Shown: one piece after another, positions 33,404 to 41,156 of the stretch
Layout: every line of letters begins with the position of its first letter
How positions within the stretch are numbered: position 1 is the stretch's first letter
Assembly: GCA_964648335.1 (NCBI GenBank)
Contig: CAZYLZ010000002.1
Span: 28,323-92,322 of the forward strand
DNA from: CAZYLZ01 sp964648335
GTDB taxonomy: Bacteria; Patescibacteriota; Minisyncoccia; Phycocordibacterales; UBA2100
DNA: 64,000 nt
Reading direction: 5' to 3'
Notes under the pieces: model-generated
What the model was told of the DNA's origin: nothing
The model's input: the letters and a program-made list of their open reading frames with translations, nothing else
Databases searched by the model: none
Position numbers and translations under genes: made by a program

Positions 33404-33841
33404 ATGAGACGTGCGCTTATCGCTTCCACCTTGGTGGCTTCACTTCTGCCCTTTATCGCCGTTGCACAGACGCAAGGGGATGATATGCGTTCGGTCATCG
33501 AGGCCGATCTCCATGCCAAAGGGGTCGACTCTACTATGAGTGCAGCCGATTTCCGGGCTCTGGTCGACTCGCTTGCAAACGCCTCGCAGAAAGAGGGGAT
33601 AACCCCGAAAACCGTGGTAGAGAACCAAAATGCCGAAAACTTCAAGAATACGCCCCCGTTGGCCTCGGGGAGCACCTTCGATCAGGCGGCGCAGGGTGTC
33701 GATGCGGACTTGCGCGCAGCGTCCGAACAGGAACTCGCCGTGATCGTTGCTGGCGTGGTAGCGCTCGCGCTCTTGTTCGGAATATGGCGCAGATACAAGC
33801 ATTTGTCGGCTATCCGGGCGTCGTCGGCAAAGCTCCTCTAG
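33404..33841 (+). CDS. Membrane protein with signal peptide and C-terminal anchor, unknown
   Basis: 145 residues. Signal peptide to about residue 21 (AVAQ), a polar exported domain (SVIEADLHAKGVDSTMSAADFRALVDSL), then a C-terminal helix (ELAVIVAGVVALALLFGIW) and a basic tail. It stands between rpsJ and rplC. TATACT (33390-33395) ends 8 bases before the ATG; no SD, so it belongs to the native-style class, unlike the SD-led cassettes. Confidence 0.65.
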   Translation: MRRALIASTLVASLLPFIAVAQTQGDDMRSVIEADLHAKGVDSTMSAADFRALVDSLANASQKEGITPKTVVENQNAENFKNTPPLASGSTFDQAAQGVDADLRAASEQELAVIVAGVVALALLFGIWRRYKHLSAIRASSAKLL

Positions 33842-33870
33842 CACGTATTCTGCGAGAGGGGACAGGATGC

Positions 33871-33898
33871 TTGCATTTTATGCAAAGTTCTATATAGT
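33871..33898 (+). promoter_or_regulatory. Promoter of rplC-rplD-rplW-rplB
   Basis: TTGCAT (33871-33876), 16 bases, TATAGT (33893-33898), leading to an 80-base structured leader before rplC. Confidence 0.65.
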
Positions 33899-33911
33899 GC
33901 ACGAACGCTAC

Positions 33912-33974
33912 GTCCCAAGAAGGGACCAATGGTACGAGGCATTCGCCTCCGCCATCGAGTGGACGGCGTTTTTT
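33912..33974 (+). promoter_or_regulatory. Possible attenuator in the rplC leader
   Basis: Three successive hairpins: GTCCC/GGGAC (33912-33926), GAGGC/GCCTC (33936-33949), CGCC/GGCG (33950-33968), the last followed by six T and then the rplC ATG 6 bases on. This resembles a transcription attenuator; feedback by L4, as in the E. coli S10 leader, is a guess. Confidence 0.45.
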
Positions 33975-33980
33975 CATTTT

Positions 33981-34601
33981 ATGACAAACAAATTCATGTT
34001 GGGAACCAAGGGTCGTATGACCCAGGTATTTAACGAAGACGGCAGCGTCAAGGCTGCTACGGTTGTTACTGCAGGTCCCCTTAAGGTGACCCAGGTAAAG
34101 ACTGTCGAGATCGACGGATACAAGGCTGTACAGGTAGGCTTTGGCGACCGCCGCGAGAAGAATGTTAACAAGCCGCAGTTGGGTCATCTTAAAGACCTTG
34201 GCACCTTCATGCACTTGCGAGAGTTCCGCCTTACCGAGGGTTTCAAGACCCCGCTCGAGCGCGGTCAGTCGATCGACGTATCGGCGTTCGTTCCAGGCGA
34301 CGTCATCACCGTTTCTGCAATCACCAAGGGAAAGGGCTTCCAGGGAGGCGTTAAGCTCCAGGGCTTCAAGGGTGCTCCTCGCTCGCACGGTCACAAGCAA
34401 TCCGAGCGCCGTCCAGGTTCTATCGGTATGCGCTGGCCGCAGCGCGTCATCAAGGGAAAGCGCATGGCAGGACGCATGGGTGGCGACATGGTCACGGTCA
34501 AGAATCTCAAGGTCCTCCAGGTCGACATCGCAACCAATACCCTCGTCATCTCGGGTGCAATCCCAGGGAAGCCAGGAGCTCTCATCGAGATCATCGCATA
34601 A
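33981..34601 (+). CDS. rplC: Ribosomal protein uL3
   Basis: 206 residues from MTNKFMLGTKGRM (MLGTKG at 33996 is the alternative). MTQVFNEDGSVKAATVV, KGFQGGVKLQGFKGAPRSHGHKQ and GRMAGRMGGDMVTVKNL identify L3, one of the first proteins of 50S assembly. First gene of the L3-L4-L23-L2 unit; no SD. Confidence 0.97.
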   Translation: MTNKFMLGTKGRMTQVFNEDGSVKAATVVTAGPLKVTQVKTVEIDGYKAVQVGFGDRREKNVNKPQLGHLKDLGTFMHLREFRLTEGFKTPLERGQSIDVSAFVPGDVITVSAITKGKGFQGGVKLQGFKGAPRSHGHKQSERRPGSIGMRWPQRVIKGKRMAGRMGGDMVTVKNLKVLQVDIATNTLVISGAIPGKPGALIEIIA

Positions 34602-34608
34602 CCTTTAT

Positions 34609-35274
34609 ATGAAAACAGACATCTACAACACACAGGGTAAGAAGGCAGGGTCAATCGACCTTCCCGAGACTGTCTTCGGACTTCCGTGGAACAACGACCT
34701 GGTCTATCAGACTGTCGTCGCTATGGAGGCAAACGCCCGAACCCCGGTCGCGCACACCAAGCAGCGTGGCGAAGTCCGCGGAGGTGGAAAGAAACCATGG
34801 AAGCAGAAGGGAACCGGACGCGCACGTCACGGATCGATCCGCTCTCCTATCTGGAAAGGCGGTGGTGTCACCCACGGACCTCGCAAAGAGAAGATCTATT
34901 CGCAGAAGCTCAACAAGAAAGCCCGCGCCAAGGCGCTCTATACCGTGCTCTCTCAGAAGCTTCGCGATGGCAAGATCCTCTTCGTCGATGAGCTCGCATT
35001 CGCGCAGCCAAAGACTGCCGAGGCCAAGAAGGCTCTCGTAAACTTTGCCGGCGTCAAAGGCTTCGACACGATTGCTACCAAGAAGAAGAACAGCGCTCTC
35101 ATCGCTATCGGCACCTTGAACCCAGGAGCAGTAAAGAGCTTCAACAACATGGGTAACGTCGCTACCGTCGAGACCCGCAACCTGAACCCGGTCGAGGTCT
35201 TGCGCGCAAGCTACCTGGTTATCGTGAACCCTGAAGAGTCGGTCAAGGTACTCGCCGCTCGCTCAACCAAATAA
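34609..35274 (+). CDS. rplD: Ribosomal protein uL4
   Basis: 221 residues. RGEVRGGGKKPWKQKGTGRARHGSIRSPIWKGGG spans the tip of the exit-tunnel loop and is typical L4. The start is the ATG after TTATA, 7 bases from rplC; a long in-frame reading upstream overlaps rplC and is a shadow. L4 lines the exit tunnel and in E. coli represses this operon. Confidence 0.97.
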   Translation: MKTDIYNTQGKKAGSIDLPETVFGLPWNNDLVYQTVVAMEANARTPVAHTKQRGEVRGGGKKPWKQKGTGRARHGSIRSPIWKGGGVTHGPRKEKIYSQKLNKKARAKALYTVLSQKLRDGKILFVDELAFAQPKTAEAKKALVNFAGVKGFDTIATKKKNSALIAIGTLNPGAVKSFNNMGNVATVETRNLNPVEVLRASYLVIVNPEESVKVLAARSTK

Positions 35275-35277
35275 TAT

Positions 35278-35700
35278 ATGGCTATCTTCAAACGAACACC
35301 AAAAGCAGCTGCAGAGACCAAGACTGCAAAGACGACCAAAGAGCCTAAGGCAAAGAAGGTCGCTTCCAAGAAGACAGCGGTCGTAAAGACCGCAGCTCCT
35401 ATCGAGATTTCTGCAGACGCACAGAGCATGGCGCACGTACTCATCCGTCCTCGTATCACCGAGAAGGCGAGCGAGAGCGCATCGAAGAACTGCTATGTCT
35501 TCGATATCCACCTCGATGCCACTAAGCGCGATGTCGTATCCGCGATACGCAGCGCGTACAAGGTCACTCCGGTGCGCGTCAACGTCACCTACATCCGTGC
35601 AAAGAACGTCGTTACTCGCCGCGGTCAGCGCGGAGTGAAGCAGGGTGGAAAGAAGGCATACGTGTATCTTAAGAAGGACGACACCATCACACTGATGTAA
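35278..35700 (+). CDS. rplW: Ribosomal protein uL23 with Lys/Ala-rich N-terminal extension
   Basis: 140 residues. The L23 core (LIRPRITEKASESASKNCYVFDIH ... YKVTPVRVNVTYI) starts near residue 52; the first 45 residues are a Lys/Ala/Thr extension. L23 is at the tunnel exit and docks trigger factor and SRP. The extension could bind rRNA, as that of S10 might. Confidence 0.95.
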   Translation: MAIFKRTPKAAAETKTAKTTKEPKAKKVASKKTAVVKTAAPIEISADAQSMAHVLIRPRITEKASESASKNCYVFDIHLDATKRDVVSAIRSAYKVTPVRVNVTYIRAKNVVTRRGQRGVKQGGKKAYVYLKKDDTITLM

Positions 35701-35710
35701 CCCAATTTGT

Positions 35711-36553
35711 ATGAAGAGCTATAAACCAACAACACCGTCACAGCGCAACACCACCCGGGTCAACTACCGCGAGGAGTTGAGCGGAGACAAGCCGCATAAG
35801 GCTCTCACAGGCGGTTTTTACCGCGCATGGGGTCGTAACCACCATGGCCGCATCACCACACGCCACAAGGGAGGCGGACACAAGCGCAACTACCGCGATA
35901 TCGACTTCATGTACGACAAGCACGACGTCGAGGCCAAAATCGAGACCATCGAGTACGACCCGAACCGCTCTGCGTTCATCGGTCTCGCGCTCTATACCGA
36001 CGGCGCGCGCCGCTACGTCATCTTGCCAGCTACCGTCAAAGTCGGCGACACGTTTATCGTATCAGTCGAAGCTCCGGTAAAGGCAGGTAACCGCATGATG
36101 CTCAAGAACATGCCACTTGGCACGTTCGTATACAACATCGAGATCAAGCCCAACGGCGGATCAAAGATCGCACGCTCTGCAGGCAACTACGCAGAAGTCG
36201 TCGCACAAGACAACGGCAAGACCCATCTTAAGATGCCATCGACCGAAGTCCGCCAGGTAGTCGGTACTGCATGGGCGTCAGTAGGAGCCGTTTCTAACGA
36301 CGAGCACCGCCTCATGCATCTCGGAAAAGCAGGTCGCTCGCGTCACTTGGGTATCCGCCCAACAGTCCGCGGTGCTGCAATGAACCCGGTAGACCACCCA
36401 CACGGAGGAGGAGAAGGACGCATGGGTCGCGGACACCGCCGCGCTCGCTCTCTCTGGGGCAAGCCAACCGGCAAGGGACAGAAGTCTCGCGCACCAAAGA
36501 AGTACTCGAACGTATTCATCCTCAATCGCCGCAAGGTTGGCAAGAAGCAATAA
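35711..36553 (+). CDS. rplB: Ribosomal protein uL2
   Basis: 280 residues. HHGRITTRHKGGGHKRNYRDIDF and the peptidyl-transferase-proximal AMNPVDHPHGGGEGR (with the conserved His) identify L2. Last gene of its unit; a terminator begins 8 bases after the stop, where rpsS would normally follow. Confidence 0.98.
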   Translation: MKSYKPTTPSQRNTTRVNYREELSGDKPHKALTGGFYRAWGRNHHGRITTRHKGGGHKRNYRDIDFMYDKHDVEAKIETIEYDPNRSAFIGLALYTDGARRYVILPATVKVGDTFIVSVEAPVKAGNRMMLKNMPLGTFVYNIEIKPNGGSKIARSAGNYAEVVAQDNGKTHLKMPSTEVRQVVGTAWASVGAVSNDEHRLMHLGKAGRSRHLGIRPTVRGAAMNPVDHPHGGGEGRMGRGHRRARSLWGKPTGKGQKSRAPKKYSNVFILNRRKVGKKQ

Positions 36554-36560
36554 TCGATTA

Positions 36561-36586
36561 GAAAGCCCCACGTAAGTGGGGCTTTC
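36561..36586 (+). terminator. Terminator after rplB, inside the S10 gene order
   Basis: GAAAGCCCCAC pairs with GTGGGGCTTTC around GTAA, then GGTTTTTAT. Confidence 0.85.
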
Positions 36587-36591
36587 GGTTT

Positions 36592-36858
36592 TTATACCAG
36601 CTCGATTTCGCGCACCGTGCCGTCTTTCTTTCTCAGCAGGATCGTATCACCCTCTTGAATACGAGCGCGCAGCCATTTTCCGAGGCGTTGTATCTCATCG
36701 TTCTGATCGATCGAGCATTTTGCAAAATGCTCGATCGCAGCTCGAATCTGGTGTGCGTCTTTCATCAGGGCGGGGTGGCACTTTCGTATGATAGCGAGAT
36801 GCTCAATGTCACGCTGTAATAGGGTAAAGGTCGAGCGAGTCCCGGGTTTCTTTGCCAC
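36592..36858 (-). CDS. Small basic soluble protein, unknown, SD-led
   Basis: 88 residues, mostly helical (LLQRDIEHLAIIRKCHPALMKDAHQIRAAIEHFAKC) and ending in a beta hairpin (GDTILLRKKDGTVREIELV). AAGGAG lies 6 bases before the ATG. A perfect 30-bp palindrome lies within the gene. It occupies the junction between rplB and rpsS. No family recognised; nucleic-acid binding is possible from charge. Confidence 0.55.
   Translation of the reverse strand: MAKKPGTRSTFTLLQRDIEHLAIIRKCHPALMKDAHQIRAAIEHFAKCSIDQNDEIQRLGKWLRARIQEGDTILLRKKDGTVREIELV
36708..36737. repeat. Perfect 30-bp palindrome within a coding region
   Basis: CGATCGAGCATTTTG followed by its exact reverse complement, centred at 36722/36723. 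As DNA it is a symmetric binding site; as RNA a 14-bp hairpin with almost no loop. Confidence 0.8.
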
Positions 36859-36969
36859 TGGTAACTCCTTGTTTCTTTTACGGGCGTACTATGAGGACTG
36901 TAACATAAAAAAGATTACACTCTGCAGAAATGGGGGACATTATTCGTTGACCGACGAATTTGCGGAAAG

Positions 36970-36978
36970 TGGGATAAT
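36970..36978 (+). promoter_or_regulatory. Extended -10 promoter of the Cys-rich cassette gene
   Basis: TGGGATAAT: TG, one base, GATAAT. TTGACC at 36947-36952 lies 20 bases upstream, longer than usual spacing. Confidence 0.45.
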
Positions 36979-37127
36979 TGACAGTCTGATAAAAGAACGT
37001 AGTCTTGCAACAGCGCCACAGTCTCTGTTCTCGTCCAGGTAAACCCCTAACCCAGAGGAGCCCTGTATACGTAGCTACTCATGCCATCAGATGCGGCAAT
37101 CATGCTGCGGATGGAATGGAGGACACT

Positions 37128-37562
37128 ATGTGGCACGAACAAAAATCCCTCGAAAAAATCGAGGCGCTGCTAGAACGGTCGATTATGGGTCGATCGGAGG
37201 CTGCGAGCCTGTTTCGACGCATTGCCGACCAGATCGAGCAGGGAGGTACTCTCGACGAGTCTCTCTTCGATCTGTCGCAAGCATGCGGCGAAGCGCTCCT
37301 TCGCGTAAGCGAGGCAGTATTCGCTCCGTATGCCGATCCTTTCGAAGCCTTTATAAAGGACTTCGAGGAGGTGCGCGAGACGAGTCCTGCGGCCCGTATG
37401 TATCGCGAGATTGCAGCAGCAGCCGAGCCCGAGTGGGACGGATATGCGGACTGTGACTGCGATGCATGCTGGGGTCGGGAAACACCTGGCGGCTATTGGG
37501 ATGAACCGAGACCCTACTGCGATGGCTGTGGACACTGTGTCGACTGCCTCGGGTTCGGGTAG
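37128..37562 (+). CDS. Helical protein with C-terminal cysteine cluster, unknown, SD-led
   Basis: 144 residues. The first 100 are helical (SLEKIEALLERSIMGRSEAASLFRRIADQIE). The C-terminus holds eight cysteines (DCDCDACWG and CDGCGHCVDC), probably binding zinc. GGAGG lies 5 bases before the ATG MWHEQKS; upstream in-frame residues are not needed. Inserted between rplB and rpsS with its own terminator. No family recognised. Confidence 0.6.
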   Translation: MWHEQKSLEKIEALLERSIMGRSEAASLFRRIADQIEQGGTLDESLFDLSQACGEALLRVSEAVFAPYADPFEAFIKDFEEVRETSPAARMYREIAAAAEPEWDGYADCDCDACWGRETPGGYWDEPRPYCDGCGHCVDCLGFG

Positions 37563-37576
37563 GTTCACCTCCACTC

Positions 37577-37596
37577 CCGGCGAGAATTCTCGCCGG
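37577..37596 (+). terminator. Rho-independent terminator
   Basis: A perfect 20-bp palindrome, CCGGCGAGAA and its complement, followed by TTTTC. Confidence 0.75.
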
Positions 37597-37627
37597 TTTT
37601 CATTATGGATACCAAACGAATAAAAAA

Positions 37628-37654
37628 GGGACCGCACAAAGTAGGTGCGGTCCC
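37628..37654 (-). terminator. Terminator of the DnaA-domain gene
   Basis: GGGACCGCAC pairs with GTGCGGTCCC; on the minus strand it is followed by TTTTTTA. Confidence 0.8.
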
Positions 37655-37667
37655 GGGTCGTTGCGAA

Positions 37668-38102
37668 TTAATCCTTTGATCCATAGGAATCGCGTTTCGC
37701 GACCAATACGTGAACCTGCTCCTTGAGTTCGTTCAGCAGATCCCAAAGTGTATCGTCGGATCTAATCTGTGCGCATATCCGACGATAGCCATGCATGATG
37801 GTAGTGTGATCTCGTCGGCCGATCCTCTGGCCGATCTGCGGGTAGGAAAGCGTGGTCAGCTCTTTGCAGGGCCATATTGCGATATAGCGTGCCTGGACAA
37901 GTCCGGGCTTTCCATACTGACTCACCAGGAGTTGTCGAGAAATCTCGAAATGTCGACATACGACATAGAGAATGATCTCGAGGGTTATCTTTCCCCTATG
38001 CGGGATGAGGTACTCGAGCAGGGGACGCTCAGGTACCACACTATCGATCCCATATATGCGGATACTTTCGGTCGGATCGTTGCGGTTCGAGTCTTTCGAC
38101 AT
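37668..38102 (-). CDS. Stand-alone DnaA domain IV (DnaA-box binding) protein
   Basis: 144 residues. Residues about 45-120 match the C-terminal DNA-binding domain of DnaA: VVCRHFEISRQLLVSQ, LSYPQIGQRIGRRDHTTIMHGYRRI, with the RDHTT signature that reads the DnaA box. The AAA+ ATPase domain III is absent and the first 40 residues are not DnaA-like. It could compete with DnaA for boxes or be a regulator that reuses the domain. Start MSKDSN is set by AAGGAG 6 bases upstream. Between rplB and rpsS, with its own terminator. Confidence 0.82.
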   Translation of the reverse strand: MSKDSNRNDPTESIRIYGIDSVVPERPLLEYLIPHRGKITLEIILYVVCRHFEISRQLLVSQYGKPGLVQARYIAIWPCKELTTLSYPQIGQRIGRRDHTTIMHGYRRICAQIRSDDTLWDLLNELKEQVHVLVAKRDSYGSKD

Positions 38103-38226
38103 CGGGTTCTCCTTGCGGGTCAATGCTCGTCCCAGTTAAGCATGGCCTGTGGCTGATGGCAAAGTGGCTTATTACCTAGCTTAAAATGGGCTCGGTCGGC
38201 AAATAACCGCAGAGAACCGCACTTTG

Positions 38227-38255
38227 TTGACATTTAAAGGTCCTTCGCGTACTAT
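38227..38255 (+). promoter_or_regulatory. Promoter of the rpsS-rplN unit
   Basis: TTGACA (38227-38232), 17 bases, TACTAT (38250-38255). The spacer CTTCGCGTA segment and most of the -35 flank recur in the rpsN promoter. A short ACGCC/GGCGT hairpin with T runs follows at 38262-38276. Confidence 0.8.
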
Positions 38256-38305
38256 GCGGGCACGCCTTTCCGGCGTTTTGTTTTGCATATTTTGCACTAA
38301 TACCT

Positions 38306-38638
38306 ATGTCACGATCATCTAAAAAAGGACCTTATGTAGACGAGCGTCTGCTCGCAAAAGTCTTGGCTTCTAAGCCAGGCGCTTCTGTGATAAAGACGTG
38401 GGCTCGTGCATGCCAGATTCCGCCGGAATTCGTCGGTTTTAAGTTCGGCGTTCACAACGGCAAGCAGCATATTGAGGTTCTCGTTTCGGAAGAGATGATC
38501 GGACACCGTTTGGGCGAGTTCTCTCCTACTACCCGCTTCGGTAAGCACGGAGGTAAGATGCAGAAGGAGCTCGAGACCGCTAAGCGCGAGGCCGAAGTAT
38601 CTGCAGCAAAGGCAGCTAAGGCACCCGCCACCAAATAA
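38306..38638 (+). CDS. rpsS: Ribosomal protein uS19
   Basis: 110 residues. SRSSKKGPYVDERLLAKV and FGVHNGKQHIEVLVSEEMIGHRLGEFSPT are S19. The C-terminus is extended by an Ala/Lys tail. S19 is in the 30S head with S13. First gene of the second ribosomal unit; no SD. Confidence 0.97.
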   Translation: MSRSSKKGPYVDERLLAKVLASKPGASVIKTWARACQIPPEFVGFKFGVHNGKQHIEVLVSEEMIGHRLGEFSPTTRFGKHGGKMQKELETAKREAEVSAAKAAKAPATK

Positions 38639-38640
38639 CC

Positions 38641-39036
38641 ATGAAAGCTACGCTCTCAGACTACCACCAGTCGCCGCGCAAGGTCCGCCTTGTCGCTAAC
38701 CTCGTGCGCGGAAAGAACATCGAGAGCGCTCGTCGCATCCTCATGTTTGCCGACCAGAAGTCTTCTCCAATCTTGAAGAAGCTTTTGGAGTCAGCTATCG
38801 CAAACGCCAAGAATGCTGGTATCGACACCAAGGACCTCGTCGTAAAGGACCTCCAGATAGGGAAGGGATTGGTGATGAAGCGCTTCATGGCACGCTCTCG
38901 CGGACGCGGAGCCCCTATCAAGCGCCGCACGAGCCACATCTTTTTGACGCTTGGAGATGCTACTGTAAAGGGAAAGAAGGGACGTCCCGACGGCCACACG
39001 ATCACCAAGCGCACCCCTAAGACAACCACTGCATAA
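38641..39036 (+). CDS. rplV: Ribosomal protein uL22
   Basis: 131 residues. SPRKVRLVANLVRGKNIESARRIL and the tunnel loop RSRGRGAPIKRRTSHIFLTL are L22, which lines the exit tunnel. Two bases after rpsS. Confidence 0.97.
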   Translation: MKATLSDYHQSPRKVRLVANLVRGKNIESARRILMFADQKSSPILKKLLESAIANAKNAGIDTKDLVVKDLQIGKGLVMKRFMARSRGRGAPIKRRTSHIFLTLGDATVKGKKGRPDGHTITKRTPKTTTA

Positions 39037-39040
39037 TTTT

Positions 39041-39754
39041 ATGACACACACCGTACATCCATTCGCACATCGCCTCGGCATACTCCGCACGTGGAAGTCC
39101 CGTTGGATTTCGCACAACCCGGCAGAGTACCGCAAGAACCTCGGTACCGACCTTGCAATCCGCAAGTTCCTTACCAAGCGCTTGCGCGGCATGTACGTCA
39201 CCGCAGTCGAGATCGAGCGATCGCAGAAGGCGCTCCGCATCCTGATCAAGACATCACGCCCAGGACTCGTCATCGGACGAGGCGGAGAGGGTTCGACCAA
39301 GCTCGCCAAAGAAGTCGAGGCAGTAGTCAAGCTCCAGAAGCCTAAGGAGATGCCACAGGTCAAGATCGATATCGAAGAGATTCGCTCGCCCGAGAGCCAG
39401 GCGCCCATTGTTGCATACATGATCGCCGAAGGCCTCGAGAAGCGCCAGACTTTCCGCCGCGTTATGAAGCAGACCATGGAGAAAGTCATGGCTAACCGCG
39501 ACGTACAGGGAGTCGCTATTGGACTTTCGGGACGCTTGGGAGGAGCCGACATGTCTCGCGACGAACACCTCAAGATGGGACGCATCCCGCTCCAGACTTT
39601 GCGTGCAGATATCGACTTCGCTCGCGAGAAGGCCTACCTTCCGTACGGAGTCATCGGTATCAAGGTATGGATCTACCGCGGAGACGTCTACGAGGCTACC
39701 AAGAAAGAAGAGCAGGCTCAGCAGGCACGCCGCGAATCCCGATCAAACCGCTAA
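39041..39754 (+). CDS. rpsC: Ribosomal protein uS3
   Basis: 237 residues. N-terminal HPFAHRLGILRTWKSRW, KH domain PGLVIGRGGEGSTKL, and the C-terminal GRLGGADMSRDEHLKMGRIPL identify S3, part of the mRNA entry helicase. Ends in a charged tail. Confidence 0.97.
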   Translation: MTHTVHPFAHRLGILRTWKSRWISHNPAEYRKNLGTDLAIRKFLTKRLRGMYVTAVEIERSQKALRILIKTSRPGLVIGRGGEGSTKLAKEVEAVVKLQKPKEMPQVKIDIEEIRSPESQAPIVAYMIAEGLEKRQTFRRVMKQTMEKVMANRDVQGVAIGLSGRLGGADMSRDEHLKMGRIPLQTLRADIDFAREKAYLPYGVIGIKVWIYRGDVYEATKKEEQAQQARRESRSNR

Positions 39755-39763
39755 TAAATTTGT

Positions 39764-40189
39764 ATGTTGTCTCCTAAGAAACCGAAATACCGCAAGTGGC
39801 AGACTGGACGAAAGAATATTCGTCGCATCAATGCACCCGAGACTCGCGGACTCACCGTCGCGTTTGGTTCGCATGGGCTTAAGGCAACGACCGCCGCTCG
39901 TGTTACATCGAACCAGCTCGAGGCTGCCCGCAAAGTGATCATCCGCTCTGCGGGCAAGGTAGGCCGCGTGTGGATCCGTGTCTTCCCAGACCGTCCGTTT
40001 ACCGCCAAGCCTGCCGAAGTGGGCATGGGTTCGGGAAAGGGAGACCTCCAGGGCTATGTCTTCGAGGTTCGCCCAGGGCGCGTGCTCTTTGAGGTCGAGG
40101 CTGCAAATCCTGCCATGGCCCGCGAAGCACTTCGCAAAGGAGGAACCAAGCTACCGCTCCGCACTAAGATAGTCGAGAGAACCCACTAA
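39764..40189 (+). CDS. rplP: Ribosomal protein uL16
   Basis: 141 residues. MLSPKKPKYRKWQTGR, VTSNQLEAARKVI and GMGSGKGDLQGYVFEVRPGRVLFEV are L16, which contacts the A-site tRNA elbow. No SD (AATTTGT before ATG). Confidence 0.97.
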   Translation: MLSPKKPKYRKWQTGRKNIRRINAPETRGLTVAFGSHGLKATTAARVTSNQLEAARKVIIRSAGKVGRVWIRVFPDRPFTAKPAEVGMGSGKGDLQGYVFEVRPGRVLFEVEAANPAMAREALRKGGTKLPLRTKIVERTH

Positions 40190-40194
40190 CCCCT

Positions 40195-40404
40195 ATGACA
40201 ACCTTCAAGAACACATCCGAGGCTGACCTCAAGAAATTGGTCGCCGACAAGAAAGACGCGCTCCGCTCGTCTCGCTTTGGCGTCGCAGGAAGTCGCGCAC
40301 GCAACGTAAAAGAAGCACGCACGACCCGCCGCGAGATTGCGCGTGCACTCACCGAGCTCCGTGCTCGAGTGCTCGGGCTTGCCAAGGAGGGTTCTGTCAA
40401 GTAG
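40195..40404 (+). CDS. rpmC: Ribosomal protein uL29
   Basis: 69 residues, a two-helix hairpin: SEADLKKLVADKKDALRSSRFGVA and VKEARTTRREIARALTELRAR. L29 sits near the tunnel exit. Sequence is less conserved; position between L16 and S17 confirms it. Confidence 0.93.
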   Translation: MTTFKNTSEADLKKLVADKKDALRSSRFGVAGSRARNVKEARTTRREIARALTELRARVLGLAKEGSVK

Positions 40405-40424
40405 GATGCTCAAGCCAAAAACGT

Positions 40425-40676
40425 ATGGAAACAACAACTAACAAAACAACTCAGGGAAAGGTCCTCTCTGGCGTCGTCGTAAAGGCGGCCATGAAGGATA
40501 CCTGCACCGTTGCAGTCATGCGTTTCGTAAAGCACCCTAAATACGAAAAGTTCCAGAAGCTCGTCAAGAAGTACCTCGTACACGACGCAGGTAACACCAA
40601 GGCGATAGGAGACAAGGTCACTATCAAGGAGACCCGTCCGCTCTCGAAGCGCAAGCGTTTCATCATCGTCAACTAG
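40425..40676 (+). CDS. rpsQ: Ribosomal protein uS17
   Basis: 83 residues. GVVVKAAMKDTCTVAVMRFVKHPKYEKF and IGDKVTIKETRPLSKRKRF are S17, a primary 16S-binding OB-fold protein. Confidence 0.96.
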   Translation: METTTNKTTQGKVLSGVVVKAAMKDTCTVAVMRFVKHPKYEKFQKLVKKYLVHDAGNTKAIGDKVTIKETRPLSKRKRFIIVN

Positions 40677-40680
40677 TTTT

Positions 40681-41052
40681 ATGATCCAGCCATCAACCAT
40701 CGTCGTTATAGCGGACAACACCGGAGCCAAGATCGGCCGCGTTTTCAAGGTGTTGGGCGGCTCTAAGCGCCGCTATGCTCGCATTGGCGACGAGGTGATC
40801 CTCGCGGTCCAGGTGGCAGAGCCACGCAAAGGCGTAAAGCGCAAGGATGTCGTGACGGCAGTTGTCGTACGCCAGGCGCAGCCATTTCGCCGCAAGGACG
40901 GATCGTACATCCGCTTCGACGAGAACGCAGTTGTCATCGTCGAGAAGGGAAAGCTCGAACCCAAGGCTAACCGCATCTTTGGTCCAATTCCACGCGAACT
41001 CGGAGACCGCGGCTACCAGAAGATAATCTCGCTCGCCCCTGAGGTGGTCTAG
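40681..41052 (+). CDS. rplN: Ribosomal protein uL14
   Basis: 123 residues. VVIADNTGAKIGRVFKVLGGSKRRYARIGDEVILAVQ and the end FGPIPRELGDRGYQKIISLAPEVV are L14, at the subunit interface. The usual next gene rplX lies 985 bases on, beyond an inserted cassette. Confidence 0.97.
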   Translation: MIQPSTIVVIADNTGAKIGRVFKVLGGSKRRYARIGDEVILAVQVAEPRKGVKRKDVVTAVVVRQAQPFRRKDGSYIRFDENAVVIVEKGKLEPKANRIFGPIPRELGDRGYQKIISLAPEVV

Positions 41053-41060
41053 GAAGGATA

Positions 41061-41088
41061 TTGACAACACTTAAAAAAAGTGTATAAT
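41061..41088 (+). promoter_or_regulatory. Consensus promoter of the 240-residue cassette gene
   Basis: TTGACA (41061-41066), 16 bases, TATAAT (41083-41088), 8 bases after the rplN stop. A terminator-like hairpin follows at once. Confidence 0.85.
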
Positions 41089-41097
41089 TTCAATTAG

Positions 41098-41120
41098 AAA
41101 ATGGCTCAGACGGCCATTTT
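41098..41120 (+). terminator. Terminator or attenuator just downstream of a promoter
   Basis: AAAATGGC pairs with GCCATTTT around TCAGACG, then T. It could end the rpsS-rplN transcript and, since the promoter at 41061-41088 lies before it, also attenuate the cassette gene. Confidence 0.6.
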
Positions 41121-41156
41121 TGATTTATAGTCCAATAGTGCAACAGGAGAAGTCAG

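Noticed and set aside
33867..33980. N-terminal extension of L3
   Set aside because: Covers the promoter and hairpin leader; L3 normally starts near MLGTK.
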